NCBI GenBank assembly: GCA_027579435.1
Contig: JANBPK010000015.1
Coordinates: 124,001 to 188,000 of the forward strand
Reading direction: 5' to 3'
DNA from: Candolleomyces eurysporus
Lineage: Eukaryota > Basidiomycota > Agaricomycetes > Agaricales > Psathyrellaceae
Length of the DNA stretch: 64,000 nucleotides
The position numbers and the translations under genes were made by a program. The notes beneath the pieces were generated by a model that was given only the letters and a program-made list of their open reading frames with translations, had not been told where the DNA came from and ran no database searches. Positions 21,887 to 32,875 of this stretch are shown here, piece by piece. Each line of letters begins with the position of its first letter. Position 1 is the first letter of the stretch.

Positions 21887-24534
21887 GGTCTACAAGTGAG
21901 ACGATGGGGTGAGAGGTTCGAAAGAGAAACTGGGTAGGAGGGTCCAACTCGAGATTTACCCCAATTTGCGGTGTGTGAACGGAACAGGCTCAACTGGGAT
22001 TCGAATGTATCCTGGTCATGTATCGACACATAAGGAAGTAAACCTAAGCTCTTGTGTATTGATTCCTCTACAGAGCCCGTTCAAATTGCGGACGTTGCAG
22101 CATGAACGCCAAGATTCCTCAACAGGATTATCTCCCTCCCAACTCTGCTAGGGGGTCAGCCACTGGCTAGCCACCAGGACCATCCTTCTCAAGATCCTCT
22201 TTCCTTTCTCCACGATCAGATTTCTACGAATNGGGGGGAAGACCTCAGTCTCACCGACCTAGTCTCGCACAGTTGTTTGGGTACCAACAGCCGCGCCCCG
22301 CTATGCGATCCTTCGATCGTTTCTTCGTGCGTTGTTCAGGAGGTGGGCCTGTCGATAAAAAGCTCAGGCTCTATCTAACAGTTATCAGAATACCATGCGT
22401 ACTTACCGCTAGACGGAGTATACTGACTGACCTTGATCTCCACAGAAAAAGGACCATCATCCAAACCCTACTCGACGAACAACCCGATACCGCGCCATAT
22501 CATGTCCCATGCTTGCGATCCCACTCGAAACCGAATTGGTGCGCTTCAGGTGGGTGGAGTCGGAAGAGCCTCTAGAGGTAGTTGAGTCGGCTGGTCTACG
22601 GTGTAGTTTCGTTTGTTAGAGGAGTAGTGCTCCTTACTGAGAGGGTCGGCGTAGGCACTCTAGTTCCTGAGGCGGGGTCGGACGGCCTATGCAATCGAGG
22701 AAGACGGCGAGCTCCACATTGATGTCTGGGACCGTTTAGCAAGGCGTAAAGGAGTAACCGACACGATGAAACTCACGGAGTATGCACCAAGAGACGTGTC
22801 TGGGCAATGGACTGTCGCGGTTTCGGTCTCTCTCGAGATTGCCCTTGCCTCAATCCGCTTTCATGTCTTCGTAGAAACCCAGCATCCAGCAGTCGTTCCA
22901 TTGGGTGATATCATCGTCCAAAATCGCCAATTAAACTGATTACTGGGCAATTCCGTCATTATTGTGTTCACAGAGCGAGGTGGGCTCTGGGGAGGGGGAT
23001 CAGCAAACTCGTCGACCAAAACGATAAACAGTGCAATATAGAATAATCAGCTTTCCGTTCTTGACCTCCGGTCAAAAGCGGTTCCTTTCCCCAAGAAGTA
23101 CTTGGAATAGTGTACCAGAAGTCAACGCAAGAGGTCGGGGCATTCATCGAAACGAATGAGTTTCTCCGGTGTGTATTTCTCATCTGAGCGGGAGAGGGTA
23201 GTGGGAAGGAGGGGATACTCACGCTTTCTACACAATAGTGAGCTTCATCTAGCTGGAGGTAAGAGGAGGAATTCTGAGAATAAGGAAGGGGTGGGCCATG
23301 CTGAACCGCAGGTGGTCATGATTTGGCTTTGACCTCAGGTCCAAACATCTGAATCTCGGCTTGTGCCCGGAAGCACACTAAACGTCAAGATGTTTGGAGG
23401 AATCAAAGGGAAAGAAAGGTAAGTAAGTATATCTGAATAGGTGGTCACAAGATTCGATTAGTCCTGGGTAGAGAAGAAGGGATACCCTATCACTTGCCCT
23501 GGTTTGGAGGTCAATTTAATTCCCTGGCTGGCCTCGTTCGGAACACGGTGACAGGGTCCCATGCCAAACCGTGTTAAAACTTGTCTGCTGGAAGACTTGA
23601 AACGAGAGAGTAGTGGATAAATATATGAACGAAACGCTTGTACCGCTTTTGAGCACAGTAGAACGAACCTGTCGAGTTATTCGAGGAGGTTGGTTATACT
23701 TAGAACCTCCACGCCAACCCTGCCAGTGATGACAGCCGGCCATGATATTGATAACCTCGTAACCTCTTAAGGGAGGATTTGCCACGTCCTTCAGGTGCCA
23801 GCAACGTTCAGCTCCTGCTTGCCGATTGCTTCATACCCACTGCCAACACATCGAGGTCCTAAGCTTTTCTTTGGTGTTCATCTCCCGCGTACCTCACTGA
23901 CATCAGCTATATGGATCAACAATGAAGCTCGCATAGTTATACAGCATGAGGAAAACGTGTTTTATCCTGCCATACTCTCGGACCCTCTGGCATTCATCGA
24001 GCTATCTCCTGCATTGAAGACCTGACCTCGGGTCTGGCGTCCATACTACCGAGCATGTAGGATGTACGGTCGAACGACTCCGCTCCTCACAAGATCTGGC
24101 AACAGGCTTCGGACTGTTTACGTTGGCCCAAGATGCCAAGCTGTCTATTGATTCTCCTCTGTAAAATGGCGATTGTCTTGGAAAGATCCCACCGGGCGGT
24201 GCATTTGGGCATGACGGGAAGCGTGAACGCCAGCCAAGCCTAAATCTCTCAGCGATTGACGGAGGCATGGCGGCGCGGCGTGACCACTCTTGGAAGGGCC
24301 AACGGGCTTGGCTCACTCAAGCCCAGGTTGAGATCGGCTTGGGTGCCAACATCTCTGGGCTTTGTTTGTTTCCTCCGCAACAGAGGAGCTACCTAAAAAG
24401 CCCTTCGCACTGGCAACCTTCATCATCAACGACCTTCTCCCTCCCTCTCTCTCCATCACCCTCTACGGGCTCCTTCTCGTTTCTTGACTACTTTTTCTAT
24501 TGCAACCACTTCTTGAACGTCTCCTTTGCACAAG
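21887..24534. other. Long interval with isolated open fragments
   Basis: No supported gene. On the plus strand an 84-codon open segment at about 22689-22940 (from AYAIEEDGELHIDVWDRL to VVPLGDIIVQNRQLN) has coding-like composition but no clear start or upstream exon. Another open run near 22150-22380 changes frame depending on the N at 22232. These may be debris of one gene. The last few hundred bases before 24535 hold the promoter of the glycoprotein gene, with a pyrimidine-rich tract at 24425-24480. Confidence 0.4.
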
Positions 24535-26038
24535 ATGTTCTCTGTCGCTCTTTCCTCCCGTCTCGTGGCTTTCGCCCTCTCTGCGTCCCTCGCAGTTGCT
24601 CAAACCATCANCCCCTGCCCCGNACCACTCCTGCCGCACCTGCAGTGAGCACCTACCCCGCCACTCCTCTCGCCAGCAAGCGATTCGCCTCTCCTGAGGC
24701 ACTCGTAAGTCGTCCCCTTGCTCCACCCACGAGTTGGCTCTGACGTGGCCCTTGTCTTTAGCCCTACAAAGTTGACACCGATGTTGGCCTCATCCGTGGC
24801 GACCAGCACGGCTACAACATTTGCAACTCGACCACTGAGGGCCAGGAGTCTCTTTGCCAGACCTCGTACTTCAACTCGATCGACGGTGAGCAATGCCCGT
24901 CTCCTATTCTTCCTTACTCGGAACTCACAACTTCCATTTTTCCCTTGCCGAATTCGTGCAGACTTCTGCCTCTGGGGTCCCCCTGAGTACGGTGAAGAAG
25001 TTGGCAACATTGAGGGTATCATGGTTGCCTACTGCACCAAGCCCGGGCACGGCACCCGTCTCATCCCCGCTGGTGCTCTCACTGGTGTTCAGTGGACGGT
25101 GACCCCTGACTACGTCCAAGCTGTTGGTTTCATTGATCAGACCAAGATTAACATTCTCCGTGGTGATTGGGGAGGAGAGATGGACCCCCACGGTGCTGAC
25201 CTCGTGAGTTAGCTTCCTAGCCTCTTGCCAACGCGCCTTTCATTTTTTCTCCGGCCACTTGCCTTTTTTCGTCGACGGCCTCATTGACTCCGTTCCTTCT
25301 GGCGTTTTGATTTTGACTTCTCATCATGGATGGTGATGCTGATGACGCATGTGTTTTAACAGCGTGGTAACCCCATGGGTGGTGTCATCTTCTCCAACGC
25401 GTACAACAACCGATACGAGCAAGTCGTCGAGTGGCACAAGTAAGCATCTCTGTCCACCTCTACTTCAACATCCCTAACCTCGCCCTTCTCTTTTCTTCCC
25501 CTTCAGCTTCGTTGGTGGCAACGCCTTCTGCTTCAAGGCCTGCGACCCTAACGGCCCTAACGCTGCCCACTTCTGCGAACACATCTACGACCGTATCGGC
25601 TGCGCTTACAATGCCCCCAACAACGCCCGTGATGGTGTCTTCGAGTCCTGCGAAGGCGAGAACCAGGACTTCCCCGGAACTTACACCCAGGATGGTGTCG
25701 TCATGACCTACACCCAGCCCGCCGAATCCCTCGGTGCTATCACCACGATCCCTTACACTGCCCGTGTGCCTGCCTCGTCTAACTGTGTCACCCACACCTC
25801 CGCCAGCTTGTACACCGGCCTCCCCACCGTTGCGGGCCCTGCTGACACCACGACTTCCACCACCGGAACTGCAACCCGCTCTGGTGCGACTACCAGGGCG
25901 ACTACTGGCACCGGCACTGCGGGTTCCTCGACGAACACTGCTGCTGGAAGCCAGAGCACAGATAGCGGTGCTTCGACGCTCGCTATCTCGGGTCTCTCGG
26001 TCATGGGTGTTGTCTTCTCTGCTCTCTTCTTCGCATAA
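24535..26038 (+). CDS. Macrophage-activating-glycoprotein-like secreted wall protein
   Basis: Secreted, probably GPI-anchored basidiomycete surface glycoprotein; biochemical role unknown. Exons 24535-24704, 24762-24885, 24962-25203, 25363-25439 and 25507-26038 give 380 residues when two Ns (24611, 24623) are ignored; with them the frame is broken. Signal peptide: MFSVALSSRLVAFALSASLA. A Thr/Pro stretch follows. Family hallmarks are FCLWGPPEYGEEVG, VAYCTKPGHGTRLIP, TPDYVQAVGF, EMDPHGADLRGNPMGG, NAFCFKACDPNGPNAAHFC and GVFESCEGENQDFPGTY, with conserved Cys spacing. The tail is Ser/Thr-rich and ends in a hydrophobic segment VMGVVFSALFFA, typical of a GPI signal. Proteins of this type are abundant in Agaricomycete secretomes. 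Confidence 0.9.
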
Positions 26039-26340
26039 AAGTGTTAGTCGTCGGTTGTGGTCTTGGGATGGTTTTTGATGCTGTAACGTAACGCNTTTTT
26101 TTGACTATTATATATATACCTCTACACACGTACTGGAATCGCATTGGTTTCTTTTAATTCTCTCTCCTATCTCTCGAGTACGCTTCTTGCATGGCCTGGA
26201 CAGTAGAAACAGACGCTTTCGCTTTCGAACTGTTATGTTCTTCCTACATACGTACGCGATGATGGACTTTTGGTAGTGACTCTTGGCACTGATTGACATT
26301 GACATTTTGCATATAGCATGTCAACTACGTACCTATTCAA
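26039..26340. other. 3' flank of the glycoprotein gene
   Basis: Contains the probable 3' UTR with an N at 26095 before a T run, and the left copy of the dispersed repeat described at 26187. Confidence 0.4.
26187..26282. repeat. Dispersed repeat, left copy (matches 30877-30965)
   Basis: About 95 bases beginning ttgcatggcctggacagtag and containing ttcttcctacatacgtacg. A diverged copy lies near 30877-30965. Both sit downstream of a gene, so they may be remnants of a duplicated 3' flank or of a small mobile element. Confidence 0.5.
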
Positions 26341-26853
26341 AATCGTATCCTGGATACTGCCCATACAACATTTCATCACTCCTTGGGACATCCACAACAG
26401 GGACTGCGCTGATTTCTTGGAGATGCTTTTTTCCCGGTCCAAAATGAAAGAGTTGATACTCGTCCTCAGCATCCTTTCCAGAGTACTCAGGATATGAGCA
26501 AGATTTCGAGCAATCTTGGACGTGCCGGATTTGGCGGGTGGGAAAATCTGATCTCACTCTGTTGCCGTTTCTCGCTCAATTTCTGAGGATAAGGTATCCC
26601 AGAAAAGGTCCCCAGAGTCAGCAGTATATGCTTTGAATAAATTACGAGCTTTGGGAGATTTTAACAGAACCTGCTGAGGTATGGCACCGGGTTTGCTTAC
26701 GGACACTGGGCCAACAAAGCACCTTTTGCAAAATTTCTCCTCAACGAAACATCTCTTGCCCTTCAGAAAAAATAAGCTTTGATGTCTCATGTAGATAGGC
26801 ACATGTGCCAAATTTGAGTTGGATAAGACGTCATTTGCATCCAGGGTGCCCAC
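26341..26853 (-). pseudogene. Possible coding fragment with frame change, unknown protein
   Basis: Minus-strand open segments. One reads from GTLDANDVLSNSNLAHV to DLFWDTLSSEIERE, the next from VRSDFPTRQIRHVQDCSK to EMLYGQYPGYDFE and a stop. They abut but differ by one base in frame near 26560. No ATG at the left part; a cttag acceptor precedes it, so an exon further upstream would be required. I recognise no domain. It might be a broken gene or chance open sequence. Confidence 0.25.
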
Positions 26854-27740
26854 TGTCTAAGGAGTGATGGAACACTGTACCTTGTTTCGTTATGATGTCG
26901 GCGGATCCTGTACATTGCTCGAAGGCAAAGGAATGGGAATCAATGTTCAATGTTTCGATCGGATCCTTTGCGAAATTTGAGCTTGAAACGGAGCAGCTGT
27001 GCTTTTTAGATCTATGGTGATACCTATTTACTGCACGACAGCCTGTTGGCTATCACTCGACCTCCTCGCGATCCGGTTCCGCCGCTTGCTGGGAAATTTA
27101 AAGTGATCATGTGGGTACGTGGTGTTTGCATTTGTGTACGCGTTCCTGCACCCAAGCGCCCGCGCGCCTGTTTCCCTTGCTCTAGTGCTTCGATCCTAAC
27201 TTCGTAAAAGGTGGCACAAACACACGTTACTTAGCGCGTCTTCTCTCTCAGCCTGACGGCTTTGTTGAAATCTTTTCTCTGCTATTGATCAACAATGATT
27301 CTTGTAGCAGTAGCCGCACCAATGCGAACCAGAGGCCGGGCCCCGGTTCAAGATGATTCGTATCCTGTAGATGCAGGCCGTGGTCAGCTCATGGTTCCGG
27401 ATCAGCTTTGAAGTCTCAAATGTTCGCTAATAAACAATAGTCAATTCAATCTGAAATGAACCCATACTAGGAGAAGCTTATCTTCACCCGCATTCAACCG
27501 TTTTGGGTTTTATATGCAGCCAAGCTAAATAAAAGGAGAAGATTGAATGAACACCCTCATCCGACCTTTTACTTTCCTGTCTTCCGCAAACCTTTCTTGA
27601 TATATCTATACCTGCCCGAATCATTGGCATCTCACCCCAGCGCTTCCATACAAGGATCACTCTAGTTGTGTCTTTCGTGTCTATCACTGGATTCTTTTTG
27701 GTTTACACTTATGCCAATACTTTAGCTACCCTCGAATAAA
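26854..27740. other. Interval upstream of the DUF6535 pseudogene
   Basis: No gene supported. From about 27400 to 27740 the sequence is similar to 32270-32690, marking the left end of the segmental duplication. Confidence 0.45.
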
Positions 27741-30360
27741 ATGAACCAGACCCCGCACTCCAACGTTGAGATACAGTTCTCCGAGTCCCTCGAAGTAAGA
27801 GTGAGTCTGGCAGCTTGTTAAGCTCGTTTTGGCTAACAAGGGGTGTACATCAGGGTATCCACTCAGATAGATCTGGGAACTCACGAGGAGGTGCAAAGCA
27901 ATCGGGTAGCACTTCAAACCAACAGTCATCCCCTTCCAATAAAATATCGCGTGCAAAATCTGCTCGTACAGTATATCTTACTGAACAAGCACCCAGGAGA
28001 ACCAGCGATGGTAGTCTAACGACCAGTACCGGCACCCCATTCCTAAGGGTGATGCACCTGCGGGCGATGACCCTTGGTTTGTCTGCTCCGACCTTGGACG
28101 CCAATATGACGAAGCCAGATCGCAAGTGTGGCGTGAGGAGGTGATTAATTTGATAACTTTTGTATGTTGAGTCTGGCGTTTTTACTGTGCTTGATCTCTT
28201 TCTGAACGTTTCTACTAGGGGGCTTTGTTCTCTGCAGTCGTCACTGCGTTTATAATTGAGGGCTCCAAGCTCCTTGAGCCCGACCCCCAGGCTGAGACGG
28301 TCAATATTCTTCGTGGTGTCCATCAACAGCTCCAGAACCTCCTCCAAAACACATCTGCTCCATCAACAGACATTCATCACAACTCGAACCAGTATAAGGC
28401 ACCGAGCTACGCAGTTGCAGTAAATGCCTGTTGGCACCTCAGCCTCCTCGCTAGCCTCTTCGCTATCAAATCTTGTCTTGGCATCATGAGATGGATTCGC
28501 GAATTCCAGCACGAAGGCCAGATTGGAACGAAAGAAGCTGTGTCCATTCACTACCACAAGCTGCAGGGGATTGAATACTGGGCTTTGCCCAATCAAATCG
28601 ACGGTGCACACGGCGCCTTGATGACGTCCCTCAATCTATTCTTTGCAGGGCTCCTCATCCGCCTTTTCAACTCCAATAGGATTGTGGCAATCATTTCCGC
28701 CATCCGTATCTCGGATGGCCTTGTGTCAGTAGTTATTTTCTCACTTGTGACACATATCGCGCCGATATTCATGCAAGTCCGCATCTCCTCCCCAGTCAGG
28801 GGTAGCTGGGGATGGCTGTATCGCGTTATATCTTTGAAACTTGTCTCAAAGGTATTCTTCACCTTCACAGGCGAAGTTCCTCTATCAGTGAAACGACGAT
28901 ACAATGCAAGGACCTGGATCGAAGATGACCTTGCCCAACGTCCCGGACTGTACCAAACAGACTTTCAATACAGCCATGAACAGGATATGGAAGACCCTGA
29001 CTACAATTTATTCTGTGGATGGCTCACACCTTTCGCAACGACTCTCGAGCGGTCAGGGCATTCATGCAATGTGCCGAAGGCCTCATCCAGTCTCGTGGAA
29101 GGGATATATTATGCCAACTACTACAGAATTCGGAGATGCATAGGGTCACCTGGGGGCACACATTTTCTGAGACCCTGTATAGGTTGGGAGAAAGGATAAA
29201 CTTTCGGGAGCCTCAATCATGGGACGCGATCGACAACGAGTTAAAACGCCATCCATGCTACCGGCACTTGGAGCCGTACCTTCAAGTACCGCGCGGTTCA
29301 TGTGGCAGCAAACAGCTGCAGAAAGACATCTTCTTTGCCTATTCCATGGATTATTTTGCTCATGACAACTCGAAGCTCCAGAAGGCATTTTTCAATCATC
29401 GGCTAGAACTCCTCTTGAGAGTCCTCAATGATGCGGCGTCACATACTCGCTTGACAGAATCCGCTGGACCGAGGGCCCGGGCTCAGAGGTCCATTGCTGA
29501 GGGTCTGATATGCAGCTTCATTGAAGCATTCTCGACGAGAAGCCGGTGGTGGTTGAAAGATGTTCCAGAAGGCGAGTGGTTTCTGTGCCATTATCTTCTT
29601 AGTGCGGTCATACTGATGACCGAGCCTTTACCATACTTCAGACTGTCACGTCCAGTACTTCGAGACTGTGTGGGTTTACATGAACACGGTCTGTGTGCAA
29701 AAATTGTCCTTCCTTCTTTCCGAAGGGGAGATTACCCTTGATCTTCTCGTACCGCCGATACCGGGGAACTCCGCATCGTCCCCGGGCTCGGAGCAAGATC
29801 GTATTTTGTAGCGAGCGATTGTGCTTAACCGCCGCATGGCAGAGCTCATTTCGCAAGGTGCTGACCAAGACGAAGAAACAATCAAGGAAAGGCTTGCAAA
29901 AGCCATCGTCTACGTGACCAGGGTTTACAAGGCGATCATCTCGATGCAAGCCACTGGAGACGCAGATGGCTCGGATGCAGAATCGGTGCGAGGGAGTGAT
30001 TTGACTGCGCAGAATACTTTGAAGGAAATGCAATGGATACATCGGGAATATATGGCGCCATACAGCGCTCTCGTCGATTCGATCCATCGAATAAAGTCTC
30101 AACTGCCCCTCCATGGCACTGGCCAAAGCGGAATGAATTTAAGCGACAGGAGCAACCCTCTCACTGTCGGCGATCTCCTGGGTTTCAAGGAACGAGAACG
30201 ATGGAGGGTACTTGTGATTGCTCTTCTGTCACAAGACGCATGCCGTGATGACATTGGGATGGAGACTTCGCGACCACGAAGGATGGACACAATGTGCAGA
30301 GTGGATCTCGGCCGTCAGGAACATGACCCAATCAGACTGACGACCTTCGATTTGTTGTGA
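27400..30360. repeat. Segmental duplication, left unit
   Basis: Left unit of a duplicated block; the right unit is about 32270-35154, same orientation. Similarity covers 5' flank (caccctcatccgacc is shared), introns and coding region. The offset is roughly 4.9 kb at the 5' end. Confidence 0.75.
27741..30360 (+). pseudogene. DUF6535-type membrane protein, decayed copy
   Basis: Begins with ATG (MNQTPHSNVEIQFSESLE) and includes the DUF6535 signature GALFSAVVTAFIIEGSK then LLEPDPQAETVNILRG, followed by predicted membrane spans (LLASLFAIKSCLGIM, FFAGLLIRLF, and SDGLVSVVIFSLV). Three lesions against the copy at 32.9-35.2 kb: a frame break near 29010, where DPDYN should run into LWMAHTFRND; an in-frame TAG at 29809-29811 where the other copy has GAG (RIL-stop-RAIVLNRRM); and an unresolved frame change in the N-terminal region near 28030. 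The GC-AG intron at 29572-29641 is shared with the other copy. Homology resumes after the stop through to 30360. Function of the family is unknown; members are four-span membrane proteins expanded in Agaricomycetes. Confidence 0.8.
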
Positions 30361-31616
30361 TGGCCTATGGAGGGTACGTTAGCCGCAGACAGACTTCTCT
30401 TCATAGCCCTATACTTACGAAGTAATTTTCTTAGCAGTTGTTCCTAAACGTCGTTCCTTCCATGATTCGCCGTGCATGATGGACTAATTGGCAAGTCGAA
30501 AACGACCTTGATTCATGCACTGCCCCAGAGTCCAAGGCGAAGACGAGGAGCGGAGGGTCAGGGAAGGGGCAAGGATACTAAGGCGGTCATTCATGGCAGT
30601 GGGCGAACCCGAAAAAGCACAGGACCCAGTGTATAAGTTTGGTTGAACCAAACATGGACGTCGCCAAGAAATGAGTAGGCTGGACTTGAGATATAGAGTA
30701 TTAATTGTGATCGCTGTGTATGCGTCCTAATCCTTCTCAGGCCTCAGCGTGGTACTTATCTTTTTCGCGCACCTCCCGTTGATAACGAGCTCTTCATTAC
30801 CCATTTGTATGGCATTCTATGTACAGTATATGTTCCATTCAATATTGAAGGTGCTCATTGCAAGGAAGCGGCTTTCTTGCATGACTGGACCGTAGAGACA
30901 ATCTCTTTCGAATCGCGCTTTCTTCCTACATACGTACGATGACGGACTACCAAATTTTTGACAGTGGTGTACTTGCGGGTTCAATGGTGTCACTCATAAG
31001 CTCAAATCTATTGGATATGGCTGCCCGTGCTCGAATATTCTGAGCATAACTTGAGATATTCGTTGGCCCAGGGTTCAGATCGTCATAGATGTCTACAAGG
31101 CTCAAGCTAAGGTAAGCATACGCCAGTTCGTTCAGTTAAGCTGATCGAATGTCACAAGAAATCTTTCGATTCCAGAATAGGTCCTGAGCAGACCCAAGCT
31201 CATGTTGTCGTATTTTGTTCGTATCTTGCGCTGGAACCTGAAACCCGAGGCCAGGAGAGTTTCTTGCATCCATGGGATACTTCTCTTCTTTCTTTCATTG
31301 GATAGTTTGCCAGCATGAATATCTATTAGACTGGTTGTTCATTTGGTGCCGTACATCTAGCGTAGATCAATATGTTATGCATGACTACATAGTAATAGTG
31401 AGTAAGTACTGATGCTTTCGGTTCTATGTGAGTGAGATTGTTCAAATTGAAATTGCGCAGAGCGTGGAATGAAGAGTCTACCAACAAAGCTTGCCCAAGG
31501 TCTTTCTCCCGACCTTCAGGCGTTACCCCACACGTTCGCCTCGCTCTTCTCGTTCTTGTATGAGACCCGTCCCCTCCGCTGGCGCCTCTCTTCCATCCCC
31601 ACCCTTCGTTCGTTCA
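30361..31616. other. Interval after the DUF6535 pseudogene
   Basis: No supported gene. It includes the right copy of the dispersed repeat at about 30877-30965. Much of this 1.2 kb has no counterpart in the right duplication unit, where only about 290 bases separate the two genes. Confidence 0.4.
30877..30965. repeat. Dispersed repeat, right copy (matches 26187-26282)
   Basis: About 89 bases beginning ttgcatgactggaccgtaga and containing ttcttcctacatacgtacg, similar to the left copy but with substitutions and short gaps. Confidence 0.5.
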
Positions 31617-31790
31617 CCCAAACGTCTTCTTCAACTCATCATATGTCAAAAAGATGATTGCACTGGTCGGTATGGATCGTGCGACGGTGATCCCACAACC
31701 AGCATAGAGCCCCCGGATACCCTGGGCTTTATACATCTTCTTGAAGGTGCCTAGGAAGGTCGAGCGTTTATACGCTTCCCCATTTATGCC
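31617..31790 (-). pseudogene. Detached 3' fragment of the mitochondrial carrier gene
   Basis: Near-identical to the 3' end of the carrier gene at 35448: I count about six differences in roughly 165 bases. It encodes about the last 57 residues (from NGEAYKRSTFLGTFKK to ITVARSIPTSAIIFLTYDEL and KKTFG) with an open frame and a TGA stop instead of TAG. Similarity ends abruptly near 31790, so the rest of the gene is absent. A promoterless fragment, so not expected to be functional. Confidence 0.85.
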
Positions 31791-32875
31791 TGTTATACTC
31801 TTATAGCCTTTTCGAGAGACTGTAGGATGAGAGGAAAGAGATAATCAGTTGCCCATATCCGACGCGTGCGGAGCCCATCAATACCACCAAGCACCAGTTT
31901 GCCCAAGGCGGAGCTAAGCATTCCGGAGCAGGGCCGTGCACCCGAAGAGCCCTTTCATATTCATAACTTGACAAAGGCGGTAGCCACGGCGGTATGACTA
32001 CCTTTGTCATTTAAAAGACCTGATTTATTCGAATGATTACCCCGTGGTTCAATTTTCTTGGTGTCCGTATATCTTTTGGAACCTCAAGACCAAGCAAAGA
32101 ATCAGGCCAGAGATGAGAGGCTGACAGATGCGGCGTTGTCGACTCAGCAATCTGAACTGGTGTTCGACAACTCGTAGTCAGCCGAATAGGACCGGAAGCT
32201 ACCGTTCATGATTGAGACCTAGTGCTGTTCTTATTAATGAGATATGAAATAGGGTCAGGGTAAGCTAAGACCTGCCGTACAGTCTCAAATGTGCGCTAAC
32301 ACGCAATAGCCAACCCAATACGTTGAACCACGTTAGGAGATGCTGTTAGAAAATGCTGTTAGGAGATGCTGAACTCGTCAAGGGACAGAAGTCAAATTGA
32401 CATTGTTTCGTTGGAAGAAGTTGGCTTCACCCGCATGGGAATATCTAGGGATTAATTTGCAGTCGAGTTAAATAGAAGCTTGAGATTGGGCAAGCACCCT
32501 CATCCGACCCTCTACTTTCTCACCTTTCAAACGCTTTCTTCCTTATATCCATACCTCTCAATCTCAACCACCGAGCATCTCACCCTAGTGTTGGAATACA
32601 ATGACTGCTCCAGTTATGTCATTTGTGTTCACCCCCATGTTCTTTTGGCTGACGTTTATGTCAATGCTGTAGCCGCTTTCGAATGATATTAACCAGATCT
32701 TACGCTCCAATGCTGAAACACAGATAGTCGAGTCCCTAGACACAAGCGTGAGTCTAATAGCTTGTTAATATTCTTGCCGGCTAACAAGAAGGCGTAAAGC
32801 GATCAAGTTGTACTTCAAGCCAACACCCACCCCCTTCAGATGAAGACATCGTACGTGAAGTCCGCTTAGGTCTAG
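31791..32875. other. Interval between carrier fragment and second DUF6535 gene
   Basis: No independent gene. From about 32270 it aligns with the 5' flank of the left DUF6535 copy. The position equivalent to that copy's ATG (near 32689) reads ATT, so the start of the right copy must lie elsewhere. A short ATG frame at 32600 (MTAPVMSFVFTPMFFWLTFM) ends after 24 codons and could be an upstream frame or a relict first exon. Confidence 0.4.

Noticed and set aside
24718..25212. A separate 164-residue protein
   Set aside because: It is exon 2-3 of the glycoprotein read through an intron.
32600..32690. Start of the right DUF6535 gene at the short MTAPVMSF frame
   Set aside because: The frame stops after 24 codons and no donor joins it in phase to the supported exon; left as unresolved.
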